Shown here: positions 55,581-64,000 of the stretch, one piece after another
How positions within the stretch are numbered: position 1 is the stretch's first letter
How the letters are laid out: every line of letters starts with the position of its first letter
Source: Ascidia mentula
Taxonomy: Eukaryota; Chordata; Ascidiacea; Phlebobranchia; Ascidiidae
Assembly (NCBI GenBank): GCA_947561715.1
Contig: OX387203.1
Coordinates: 12,586,001-12,650,000 of the forward strand
Direction: 5' to 3'
Length of the DNA stretch: 64,000 nt
Program-made: the position numbers and the translations under genes
The notes under the pieces: model-generated
Seen by the model: only the letters and a program-made list of their open reading frames with translations
Told to the model about the DNA's origin: nothing
The model's database searches: none

Positions 55581-56025
55581 CTAATCTACCAGAACGTGTA
55601 GTATAGGACTGTTCCTGAGTGGGCACTGGGTGAATGTGCCTTCTGTTCTCAGTTCACCACTTTCCCCACGGACAATGTATGACCGCGGTACAGCATGAGG
55701 TGATATCACTTCGCAGTGACGAAAATCACCGTCCTTGTTAATCCAGGCATACGTTTCCGGACATAAGTTAGGTAACCGATGTGCGCGATGTCGCGCATCA
55801 TATTGTCTTTTTTGGTCAGCTTTAATTCTTTGATCACGTCGCCGAAAATCTTTGAGGAAGTTCCAATTTGGCACAAGGAGGTTCTTCCTGATGGGGACGG
55901 TTGTTCGCACTCTTCTGCCCATTGACAATTCTGCGGGAGACCAACCAGACTTCATAGGGGTTGATCGGTATGCCAGCAACGCTGTGGGAATGTCTTCTGC
56001 TTTTCGAAGTAGCCCTTTGATCGTT
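55581..56025 (-). pseudogene. gypsy integrase C-terminal part (duplicated)
   Basis: Repeats the end of the integrase (MKSGWSPAELSMGRRVR) and continues to the true stop of the element (NSPILHVLVD). About 345 bp (55681-56025) overlap with 58449-58793 at near identity. It directly precedes the polypurine tract. Confidence 0.88.
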
Positions 56026-56374
56026 TGAAAAAAATACCGTCATCCGTTGGGTACCAAGAAAAGCCTGGTTTATCAAACAAACTATACCCGAAAGGTTTTT
56101 TAGCTAATCAGACTGATCTTGTATCCAAAGCAAGTCCTTTTTGTGCGTGTGATCGATATGGAATTTGGCTGGTCCCCTAACCCTGTGGTCCCAACAAATT
56201 ATTATGCTCCACGCCCACCACTTTTCCCAATTTTTAACGCACGATTAAGTTGCAAAATAAGGAAGTCGTCCCTTTGTTTTTTTTCGACAAACACGCTATC
56301 GAATTCAACGAATGCTCCGCAACAAATTCCAAGTACTACTTATGGGCGGGATTCCCATCGGACAAAAAGCAAGG

Positions 56375-56570
56375 TAGGGGAGACCGGGGATAGCTCGGAC
56401 TTTTTCAAAAAATTGCTCATATTTTTTTTAAATTATGAACCACATTCTTAAATTAGTAAAGCATTGCTCAAAAACCAAAAGGTTTTTCGCTCGTTTTAGC
56501 TCACTAAAAATGATCATTCAACCCATTTTTGAAACAGGTCTCAAATGTCCGAAGTCACCCCGGTACCGGG
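56375..56570. mobile_element. small MITE with ACCGGGG-type inverted ends (U4')
   Basis: Third copy of the element at 33025 and 53185, at the same position of the unit. Confidence 0.65.
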
Positions 56571-56699
56571 ATAAGTGTCTTAACAATTCCTGATTTTGAC
56601 GTAAAATACTTGGTCCGAGGTCATATGCAAATTTTATAAATAATTTATGCCACAATTTGTTTATTTTTTGAAAGTGGTAGAGATCGCCTACGTATATAT

Positions 56700-58024
56700 C
56701 AAACCTAATGATAAGAGTATGTACCAGTTCCCTTTGCACTAATGTGACGAACCTACGGTAGCTATTGCTGGCTGAAGATTTCTGATTCTTACCGCGCCGC
56801 TGAGACTGTGAATAACAAGGAAGCCTTCCCTTTCCCCGAAATCTGATCCGCACAACAGACATACAACACGGTAGAATTCTGCGAAAGCTCGACACAAATC
56901 CCAAGGTAGGTCACTACTTTCTAATCGGACAAAACAACGTCAATAATACTAGGAAAGGTAAATGAGACAAACTATTGGGACGGGGTCATATGAAACTATA
57001 ACGGCCTTTGTGCTAATTTAAGCGAACTTACGGTATCGATTGGCAATGAATAAAACTTGTAATAAAAGTGCAATCTCTGATCACTCGTCTAGAGCAGGGT
57101 TCTTCAACGGGAGCGATTTCAGGTTTTTGTAGATTTGGGGGGCGAATATATAATGAAGAAACAAGCCTCGGATTGAAGTCAGCAGATTTTATTGTAAAAA
57201 ATCGATTTCGCTTATGTAAGCATCTGCAAAAATTACGTAGTAGTAATAAAAGCTACAAAAAAACACCCTTGAGAGTCTTTTCTTTACGCTATCACCTAAA
57301 GCTCACACTGTGAACTACAGTGTGGTAACGAACCTATAGTAGGCGATAGCGGAGATAAGGAAACAAAACACGCTCACACGTGACCGCGAAAACATGAAGC
57401 ACAAACGAGTGTGCCAGAAGCAATGAATGCGACTGAAAATGGGAAATAATTAGTAAAAGGTAAAATCGAATGCAATAAAATTATCTAATTCTCGGCAAAA
57501 TCATTTTCTAGATGTTTATAGATGCTTGCGTCATATCAGCCATTTGGCCTCACAAACATGTAAAGACTTTGCCGCCGGTTGTTGAACAAATGTCACCGAG
57601 AAATAGGTTTCGATGGGTGGGCGCCGAGCTGGTATACCGTGTTTGGAAGTGTGATGGTGAAGAAGGGCCGTTTTGTCATTTTTTCCAATATCGCTGGTTG
57701 CCCTGTTCCAGTCGGACCGGTGTTGCGTCCAACGGGTGGAAAACTTATATTTTGTCTGGCCGACATATTGTTCTTTGTATGTGCGGCACGCCAAAATTGA
57801 AGCAAGTTAGGTGTTGTGTCAGTTTGTACACCTTTCCAGTTATGGTTTCCTTGTGGTCGCCATGGTGTCCGTATACCGCGCATCTCTCGCATGGGTAGCT
57901 GCCCGCAGTATTGTTGCTGTGAGGCAGGTTCGTAACCATATATGGGCATGGCACCATAGAAATCATAACACAAATATGAAAACGTACTTATTAATTGTGT
58001 GCGTGAAACCTTGGTGTTGACCAA
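56700..58024 (-). mobile_element. Penelope-like element tail (U4')
   Basis: The endonuclease frames 57966-57745 (YPCERC pair) and 57794-57531 (EQYVGQTKYKFSTRW) are offset by the same 14-bp deletion seen in U4. The hammerhead remnant at 57200-57230 lacks CUGANGA. Confidence 0.78.
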
Positions 58025-58448
58025 CCTATTGTGTAAGAAAAGGGCTGTTAAGCACCTCCTTAATATAGTTATGAATTGCTTTTACAAATTTAAATTATTG
58101 TGCGAAGAGGACAGGCGCTTGGAGAATTTCCCATATCCCGCTAAGCGCCACGTTCAATATTTAACAATTTAAGGTTTTTGATTGCTTAAGTTCAGGTAGC
58201 TATAACTTTTTATCTACAAACGCTAGACTAAAAATCAAAACACAAAAATCATATGAAAATTAATACTCTACACCAGTGGTTCTTAACCTTTTTTCTATCA
58301 CGCCCCTTTTAATAACGGACTTGTGCCTTACTTGTGTGATTTTTGTTCTGAAACTGTATTAAAAATATAACAGACAGAATAGGACATTAAAGTCACTACA
58401 AAAAATGAAGTTTTGGCATAGAGCTTGCGCCCCCCATGAGAATTGGTT

Positions 58449-59203
58449 GACCGCGGTGCAGCATGAGGTGATATCACTTCGCAGTGACGAAAATCACCGT
58501 CCTTGTTAATCCAGGCATACGTTTCCGGACATAGGTTAGGTAACCGATGTGCGCGATGTCGTGCATCATATTGTCTTTTTTGGTCAGCTTTAATTCTTTG
58601 ATCACGTCGCCGAAAATCTTTGAGGAAGTTCCAATTTGGCACAAGGAGGTTCTTCCTGATGGGGACGGTTGTTCGCACTCTTCTGCCCAAAGACAATTCT
58701 GCGGGAGACCAACCAGACTTCATAGGGGTTGATCGGTATGCCAGCAACGCTGTGGGAATGTCTTCTGCTTTTCGGAGTAGCCCTTTGATCGTTTGAACAG
58801 CACGCTCTGCCCCGCCATTTCTCTGAGGAAAATATGGACTACTAGTAACACGCCTATACCTATACGCAGCTGAAAATTCTTTAAAATATCTTGAAGCGAA
58901 TTGTGGTCCGTTGTCGGAAACAACCTCTTCAGGAATGCCATGGCGAGCAAAAACAGACTTTAAATGCAGTATCGCACTCTCCGAAGTGGTGTCTTTTAAC
59001 ATTTGGGCGATTTCGATGAATCTGGAAAAATAATCCACCACCAACATGTACGTTTTGTTGTTAAACAGAATAAAGTCGCAAGCCACTCGTTGCCACGGAT
59101 AATCTGGCAATACAGACGGATTAAGTGGTTCAGCAGATTTTCTACGCCATTTCGCACAAACGGCACAATTGCCAACATAATTTTCAACGTCCGTATTTAT
59201 TCC
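58449..59203 (-). pseudogene. gypsy integrase core, cut at 58449
   Basis: MLVVDYFSRFIEI, VVSDNGPQFASRYF and RNGGAERAVQTIKGLL supply the three catalytic positions and are intact. The C-terminal part (TPMKSGWSPAELSLGRRVR, then YDARHRAHRLPNL) runs to 58449, where it joins PLE/U DNA through a tgac overlap. The lost end is in the second copy at 55581-56025. Confidence 0.88.
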
Positions 59204-59209
59204 GGGGCA

Positions 59210-59842
59210 CTACACAAATTTCGCCCTCTCTCTACATTTTACAACCCCTTGATGTCCTGCATGAATATTTTTTAGCACACTTGAACGCAACGAAGCAGGT
59301 ATTAGCAAACGATCGCCTCTCATAATCAGACCTTGTTGAATGGACAGGTCTTCCGAGACCCTTTTAAATGGTATTAATTTGCAGTCTAACTTTGCAGGCC
59401 ACTTACTTTGACAGTACTGCATCACCTTTGAACAAACTGGGTCCAAATTGATTTCATGAACAATTTCCTTGAGTCGCCGATCAGATACTGGCAAGGAGGC
59501 TATTACTGCCGACACATATTCCTCCACTTCATCAGAAAACATTTCTTCTTTTTCCGTTTTGCCAACAAGTGGAAATCTGGACAGTGTATCTGGAGTATAA
59601 AGACTCTTTCCGAGTACAAATACCATGTCATAATTGTACCACATTAGTCTGATGCGAAATCTTTGTATTCTGGGAGAAAGGTCATCTATATTTTTTTTGC
59701 TTAAGAGGCACAGTAATGGCTTGTGATCGGTTTTAATTGTAAATTTTAAACCAATGAGATAATCTCTAAATTTTTCACAGGCCCAAGTTACCGCTAGAGC
59801 TTCCTTTTCAATGTGAGCGTAACGTTGCTCAGTTTTACTCAA
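59210..59842 (-). pseudogene. gypsy RNase H and integrase zinc-finger start
   Basis: The RNase H block SKTEQRYAHIEKEALAVTWA and KFTIKTDHKPLL are intact, followed by the gypsy connector (PDTLSRFPL). The integrase HHCC module begins with HAGHQGVVKCRERAKF. The frame ends at a TAG where the family has Trp, a single-base change. The rest of the zinc module (CPGINTDVENYVGNCAVC) is open beyond the stop. Confidence 0.88.
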
Positions 59843-60651
59843 TGATCGTGAGGCATAAGCAACAGATGCCCTTGAACCTCCTGTCTGATGAGAGCACCAA
59901 GGCCATAAGAGGATGCATCAGCTGAAACTACAGTGCGCCTGTAAGGGTCATAATGAGTTAACGTTGGTGGACTAATCAAGCGTTCTTTAATGATCTTAAA
60001 AGCTTTATCTTGAATATCCTCCCAAACCCAGTCAGTACTTGTTTTTAGAAGATTTCGTAGGGGTTGAGAAATTTCTGCCAAGTCCGGAATAAACTTTGAC
60101 AACTGATTTGCCATGCCCAGGAACCCTCTAACCCCTGATACATTGCTAGGTCTCGGCATATTTTTAATTGCAATTAGTTTTTCGGGATCAGGTTTAATGC
60201 CGTTTTGGTCTATAACGTGACCCAAGAACTTTATGCTCTGCTTGGAAAACTCACATTTATCATTTAACGTGACACCCGCTTCCCGCAGTCTATTTAGAAC
60301 ACTTACTAGACGTTCATCATGCTCCTGTTTGGTGTTTCCAAACACTAAAACGTCGTCCATGTGACAAACAACACCGTCCAGATCAACAAGAATGGACGAC
60401 ATCTGACGCCGGAAGTGCTCCGGCGCTAGCGATATGCCAAAGGGAAGTCCATTGAAGCAAAAACGGCCACTGGGAGAGATAAATGTCGTTAGTAGTTTTG
60501 AACTATCGTCCAAAGGAATTTGCCAAAAACCCGAATTAGCGTCAAGTTTAGTAAACAATTTTGACAATGTTTCATCTACAGTGGGGAGCATTAATCTCTC
60601 GCGGAGTACACTTCTGTTTAAATTTGTGTAATCCACACATATTCTTTCCAC
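59839..60651 (-). pseudogene. gypsy reverse transcriptase
   Basis: A 270-codon frame with FTKLDANSGFWQIPLD (first Asp), NGLPFGISLAPEHFRR and VVCHMDDVLVFGN, the HMDD variant of the YMDD box. FLGMANQLSKFIPDLAEI follows, as in gypsy RTs. The three catalytic Asp are kept. A frameshift at the C-terminal end near 59839 breaks the link to RNase H. Confidence 0.9.
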
Positions 60652-61174
60652 TTTTCTTTCGAACCACCACCATACCTGAACACCACGCTGTCGGCTGGGT
60701 TACTCTAGATATAACACCAGACCGTTCCATTTCCTGCAATTCTTTGCGGACAGCTTCTTGAAGTGGAAGTGGCACTCTTCTGGGCGTAATCAGACAAAAC
60801 GGGTTTTCATCTGGTTGTAGGCGAATTTTACAAGTCTCTGTAAATTTTCCTAATCCCGTGAAAACAGTGGGAAACAACTTATGATAATGCTCAGCGGAAT
60901 CAAGGTGATTTATTTCGGAAAGCAAACACAGTTCTTTAATTGCAGGCCACCCAAGCAATGGCTTACTGACGGTATTAATCACGAAAATGTCATGAAATAT
61001 TTCACGGTGGTCACTTTTTAAACAAGCACGAAACTTTCCACAGACTGCTAATTGCTCTTTCTGTGCACCTAGCAGTATTTGCGATGTTGGCGATAATTTG
61101 ACTGATGGTGTATTGCGAAAATGTTCTAAACCGACGACTGTAACGTCTGCACCGGTGTCTATCCTAAAATGCAT
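60572..61174 (-). pseudogene. gypsy aspartic protease and RT N-terminus
   Basis: FRIDTGADVTVVG contains the DTGA catalytic triplet of retroviral-type proteases. After LLGWPAIKELCLL the RT N-terminal region begins (PRRVPLPLQEAVRKELQEME, then VISRVTQPTAWCSGMVVV). A frameshift before 61174 separates it from gag and another near 60640 from the catalytic part of RT. Confidence 0.88.
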
Positions 61175-61212
61175 TGGTTTTCCATTAATCTTCAGCCATA
61201 CCGTTGGTGCAT

Positions 61213-62005
61213 CTAACGCAAAGTTAGTTTTAACGTTATACCTACAAATGGTTCAGAGTCATTCCAGCTTGCCTGTTGAACACAATTAGTTGCCCGTTCC
61301 TTGCACAGTCTTTGGTAATGCCCCCTCCTTCCGCAATTAAAGCAGTTTCTTTGTGCTGCGGGACAGGTGTGTCGGCCCTTAAGGAATAGACCACAATTCG
61401 GCGGCTGCTTCCTGAATCTGGAAAAGTTCAATCGTCGCACCGCATTAACTTTCCCAGGTTGACTTGACACCTGTAGGAAAGCTTGTTGCTTTTTTATAAA
61501 CTCCGTATTACGCACGGTTTGTACAGCTTTGGCCAATGTCAGTTGAGAATCCATTTGCAGCCGTTCCGATAAACTTTTGTCAGTTAAACCAACCACAATT
61601 TTGTCACGAATTAATTCTTCTTTCATGTTTCCATAGGTTACATCTGTCCGCTTGGACATACAAAGAAGTTATGAATTCATCACATGTGTTATCATTCTGC
61701 TCAAGGCGATTAAAAACGGCCCGCTCGTATATGACATTGATGCGGACATTGAAATATTCATTAAATTTTCCCACAACTACCTCAAATTTTGCGGAGTCTT
61801 CGTTTGATAAACAGAATGACGAAAGGATGTCATCACCTTTGTCACCCAGCAAATATAATAAAAGATTTACTTGCTTTTTCGAACTTTCCTTGTTCAACTC
61901 CGACGCTTGCCTATATCGTTCAAATCTTCGCACCCAGTTGTTCCAACTGTTAGGATTATCAAAATTGAACATTTCTGGTGGTGATATCTGCGCTTGAAAA
62001 GCCAT
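61213..62005 (-). pseudogene. gypsy gag
   Basis: Starts at the ATG 28 bases past the LTR (62005) and reads PPEMFNFDNPNSWNNWVRRF, a capsid-like region of the Mag group. A frameshift near 61640 moves it to the frame 61659-61213 (KEELIRDKIVVGLTDKSLSE). The nucleocapsid holds a single CCHC knuckle (CFNCGRRGHYQRLC). It ends at a stop at 61213. Confidence 0.85.
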
Positions 62006-62015
62006 GCTCCTGAAG

Positions 62016-62033
62016 ATCCAACTTCTGACACCA
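62016..62033 (-). other. primer-binding site, tRNA-Leu type
   Basis: Read on the minus strand directly after the LTR: TGGTGTCAGAAGTTGG. It is complementary to the 3' end of a tRNA-Leu of the kind used by SURL/Mag gypsy elements. One mismatch is likely after the first 13 bases. Confidence 0.8.
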
Positions 62034-62148
62034 TGTAGCGTTTATTCGCCAAGCCAAGCAGTTTCAAAGAGAAGGTCACACGGCATCGATCGTGAATATA
62101 TATGCGTGTGCGACACCTAGTGGATTTGTACATAGAAATGTTACCACA
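62034..62148 (-). repeat. gypsy 5' LTR
   Basis: 115 bp with TG...CA ends (tgtagcgttt...gttaccaca on the plus strand). It differs from the other LTR at three positions (about 2.6%), so insertion is not very recent. Confidence 0.93.
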
Positions 62149-63685
62149 GCTGCATTTGATATTTTTGAGCGACGGTGCTGTCTAGTAAACTGAAATTTTA
62201 GGTAGTTTTTTTGGTATAACCTACTAATACTGTTAGTGATTGTAAGCTTTGTTACACTGCTAACTGATAGCAGATGAATTTGACAACACCTCCAAAAAAA
62301 TTATTTTCTTTGTTTTTTTTTGTTTTCAACTGGTAAGTGTATGTCAGCAAGTTGATGAAAAAGAGTGCATAACATCAATATATAGTGATAATTGAATAGA
62401 CAAGTCTTCTACCAGTGCATATAAACCTTTTCCACAACATAAAAGAGACAATGTAAAAAAAGACAAGGAAAGAATCAGCTGTATACATTTGAAACTACCC
62501 TAGTTACTGGGTGACGCCCACCGCCACACCCACATGTGTTTGATTCTTGAACAAATTGCATGAATATGCTTCCATATATGATGCTTTGACAGCAAATTAT
62601 GCATCAGAGATGTGACAGTGACATGACCAAATCATCATCATGGAACTTTTTGTGGATATACCCTTCCGAGAACAATTGGCGATTGTTATGCAAAGAAAAG
62701 AATGTGAATAATTAAATATACAAGCCAACTACCAGTGTATAAGCCTTAGTCACAACGTTACATAGACACTCTGGAAAAAAGACAAGGAAAAAATCAGTTG
62801 TATGAAATTGAAGCGACCCTATTTACTGAGTGACGCCCACACCCACATGTGTTTGATTCTTGAACAAATTGCATGTATATGCTTCCATATATGATGCTTT
62901 GACAGCAAATTATGCATCAGATATGTGACTGTGACATGACCAAATCATCATCATGGAACTTTTTGTGGATATACCCTTCCGAGAACAATTGGCGATTGTT
63001 ATGCAAAGAAAAGAATGTGAATAATTGAATAAACAAGCCAACTATCAGTGTATAAGCCTTAGTCACAACATTACATAGACACTCTGGAAAAAAGACAAGG
63101 AAAAAATCAGTTGTATGAAATTGAAGCGACCCTATTTACTGAGTGACGCCCACAGCCACACCCACATGTGTTTGATTCTTGAACAAATATGCTTCCATAT
63201 ATGATGCTTTGACAGCAAATTATGCATCAGATATGTGACTGTGATATGACCAAATCATCATCATGGAACTTTTGGATATACCTTTCCGAAAACCATTGGC
63301 GATTGTTATGCTGAGGAAAGAATTACTCAATTGTCTATTGTTAGGAAGCAAAACCAGTGTTATGGAAACAGAATAAAAACCTGGAACTAAAATAAATGAC
63401 GGATTAATTCTTTTTTTATTATCATTTTTTTTATACTGCACCCTCATAATGTTTATTTTATGTTATGTACATTTCTTACTGCTATTTTGTTGTTTTGTAC
63501 GCAAAAAATACAGCAATCCCACCAGTCTAAATTTGCATGCGCACATCTCGCCATTGTGACGTCATAGAGAGAAACCGAACACAACGTTCGAAAGGTTAGA
63601 CCCTCCGCTACAATTCTTCTCTAGATCATTTTCAGCTACAACCAACACATAATTAGCAATGTTTACAAATGTGCAGTCACTCCTT
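62149..63685. repeat. composite repeat unit U, copy 4 (right part)
   Basis: Continues U4 beyond the gypsy element and matches 41382-42956 of U3. It includes the tandem repeat. Similarity to U3 ends at about 63685 (after gtgcagtcactccttt). Confidence 0.88.
62386..63330. repeat. tandem repeat, about 316-bp monomer, three units (U4)
   Basis: The block gtgacgccca recurs at 62511, 62830 and 63143 (periods 319 and 313), the same array as in U3. Confidence 0.9.
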
Positions 63686-63920
63686 TCACACCTTTTGTTA
63701 GTTTTTGCAAGAAATTGCCTCCAATTAATTGGCTAATTAGAGAAAAATTTCAAATGGGAAGTTAATTTTTTTTTTTTTTGTGAAAACTATTGCGTTCAAG
63801 CTATCTAGTGGTAAAAACCTTTTGTCCCTAGGCCCACTATAGCGCGAGATATGCGCATTTGAAAAATGTGCTGTAATTACAGGTGTTGGTCCCATACAGG
63901 GGACAAGTGGCGGTTAACGG
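63686..63920. other. no gene recognised
   Basis: Non-repeat spacer with a T run at 63769-63779. I see nothing gene-like. Confidence 0.5.
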
Positions 63921-64000
63921 GGCAAGTTAGGTGTTGTGTCAGTTTGTACACCTTTCCAGTTATGGTTTCCTTGTGGTCGCCATGATGTCCGTATACCGCG
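63921..64000 (-). pseudogene. PLE endonuclease start, cut by window end
   Basis: Matches 34444-34523 (gcaagttaggtgttgtgtca) and so begins another endonuclease region of the unit U PLE. The Cys pair and GIY module would lie outside the window, except for the stretch read here on the minus strand. Confidence 0.8.

Larger units (their letters stand above)
56030..58448. repeat. composite repeat unit U, partial copy (U4') inside gypsy
   Basis: Matches 52845 to about 55125 of U4. Contains part of the plus ORF, a small MITE (56375-56570), a PLE tail (56700-58024) and a truncated hAT MITE (58272-58448). It is joined to gypsy DNA on both sides: at 56025-56030 in an A run, at 58449 by tgac. It shares the 14-bp endonuclease deletion with U4, so it derives from U4. 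Confidence 0.88.
55377..62148 (-). mobile_element. Ty3/gypsy retrotransposon, Mag-like, nested in U4
   Basis: A minus-strand element with 115-bp LTRs at 62034-62148 (5') and 55377-55491 (3'). A 5-bp target duplication gctgc flanks it (55372-55376 and 62149-62153), and the empty site is present at 41382-41386 in U3. PBS, gag, protease, RT, RNase H, integrase and polypurine tract follow in order. Short LTRs and a tRNA-Leu-type PBS fit the Mag group. Frameshifts and a stop show it is inactive. Part of its integrase is interrupted by a copy of unit U (56030-58448). Confidence 0.92.

Overview
The window is repeat-dense nuclear DNA from an invertebrate animal. It is AT-rich. Its few coding regions carry spliceosomal introns or lie inside eukaryotic transposons. 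The transposon mix is typical of metazoan genomes: Ty1/copia, Ty3/gypsy (Mag-like), BEL/Pao, Penelope-like elements (PLEs) with GIY-YIG endonuclease and hammerhead ribozymes, PIF/Harbinger with a MADF-BESS partner, CACTA/EnSpm-like, and hAT MITEs. Nothing suggests a prokaryote or organelle, and the sequence alone does not fix the phylum.

Region by region (+ strand coordinates). 1.06-4.5 kb is a Ty1/copia relic carrying two later insertions. 4.5-5.7 kb is a DNA transposon with terminal inverted repeats. 5.7-9.2 kb is mostly non-coding, with two long hairpins (6.6 and 7.6 kb) and a PHD-like exon fragment. 9.2-10.1 kb holds a decayed acidic ORF on the minus strand. 10.38-12.75 kb is a PIF/Harbinger element with an almost intact five-exon MADF-BESS gene and an internally deleted transposase. 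14.2-17.1 kb holds a gypsy scrap and two hammerhead-ribozyme motifs.

From 17 kb onward the window is dominated by copies of one composite unit, called U here: U1 17.69-20.07, U2 29.66-34.96, U3 36.50-42.96, U4 49.51-63.69 (split by insertions), U4' 56.03-58.45, and a start at 63.92. In U1, U3 and U4 the unit begins directly after a BEL/Pao LTR; U2 follows a truncated BEL. Each full unit carries, in + strand order, a 5' scrap of a GNAT gene, a single-exon minus-strand GNAT N-acetyltransferase ORF (248 aa), unassigned ORF fragments, and a minus-strand PLE tail (GIY-YIG endonuclease plus a 3' pseudo-LTR with a hammerhead or its relic). U3 and U4 also end in a tandem repeat of about 316 bp. The GNAT copies in U2 and U3 encode identical proteins and differ by six synonymous changes only. 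The U4 copy has lost its acetyl-CoA motif to a 35-nt deletion, and U1 holds an older degraded copy. The pattern suggests segmental amplification of a selected acetyltransferase gene inside transposon-rich DNA.

Two CACTA-like relics (20.4-22.7 kb minus, 43.9-45.2 kb plus) and a rearranged PLE (46.1-47.1 kb) lie between or beside units. U4 is interrupted by a Mag-like Ty3/gypsy element (55.38-62.15 kb) with 115-bp LTRs, a tRNA-Leu-type primer site, a polypurine tract and a 5-bp target duplication. U3 preserves the empty target site. A copy of part of U4 plus part of the gypsy integrase was later duplicated inside this element.
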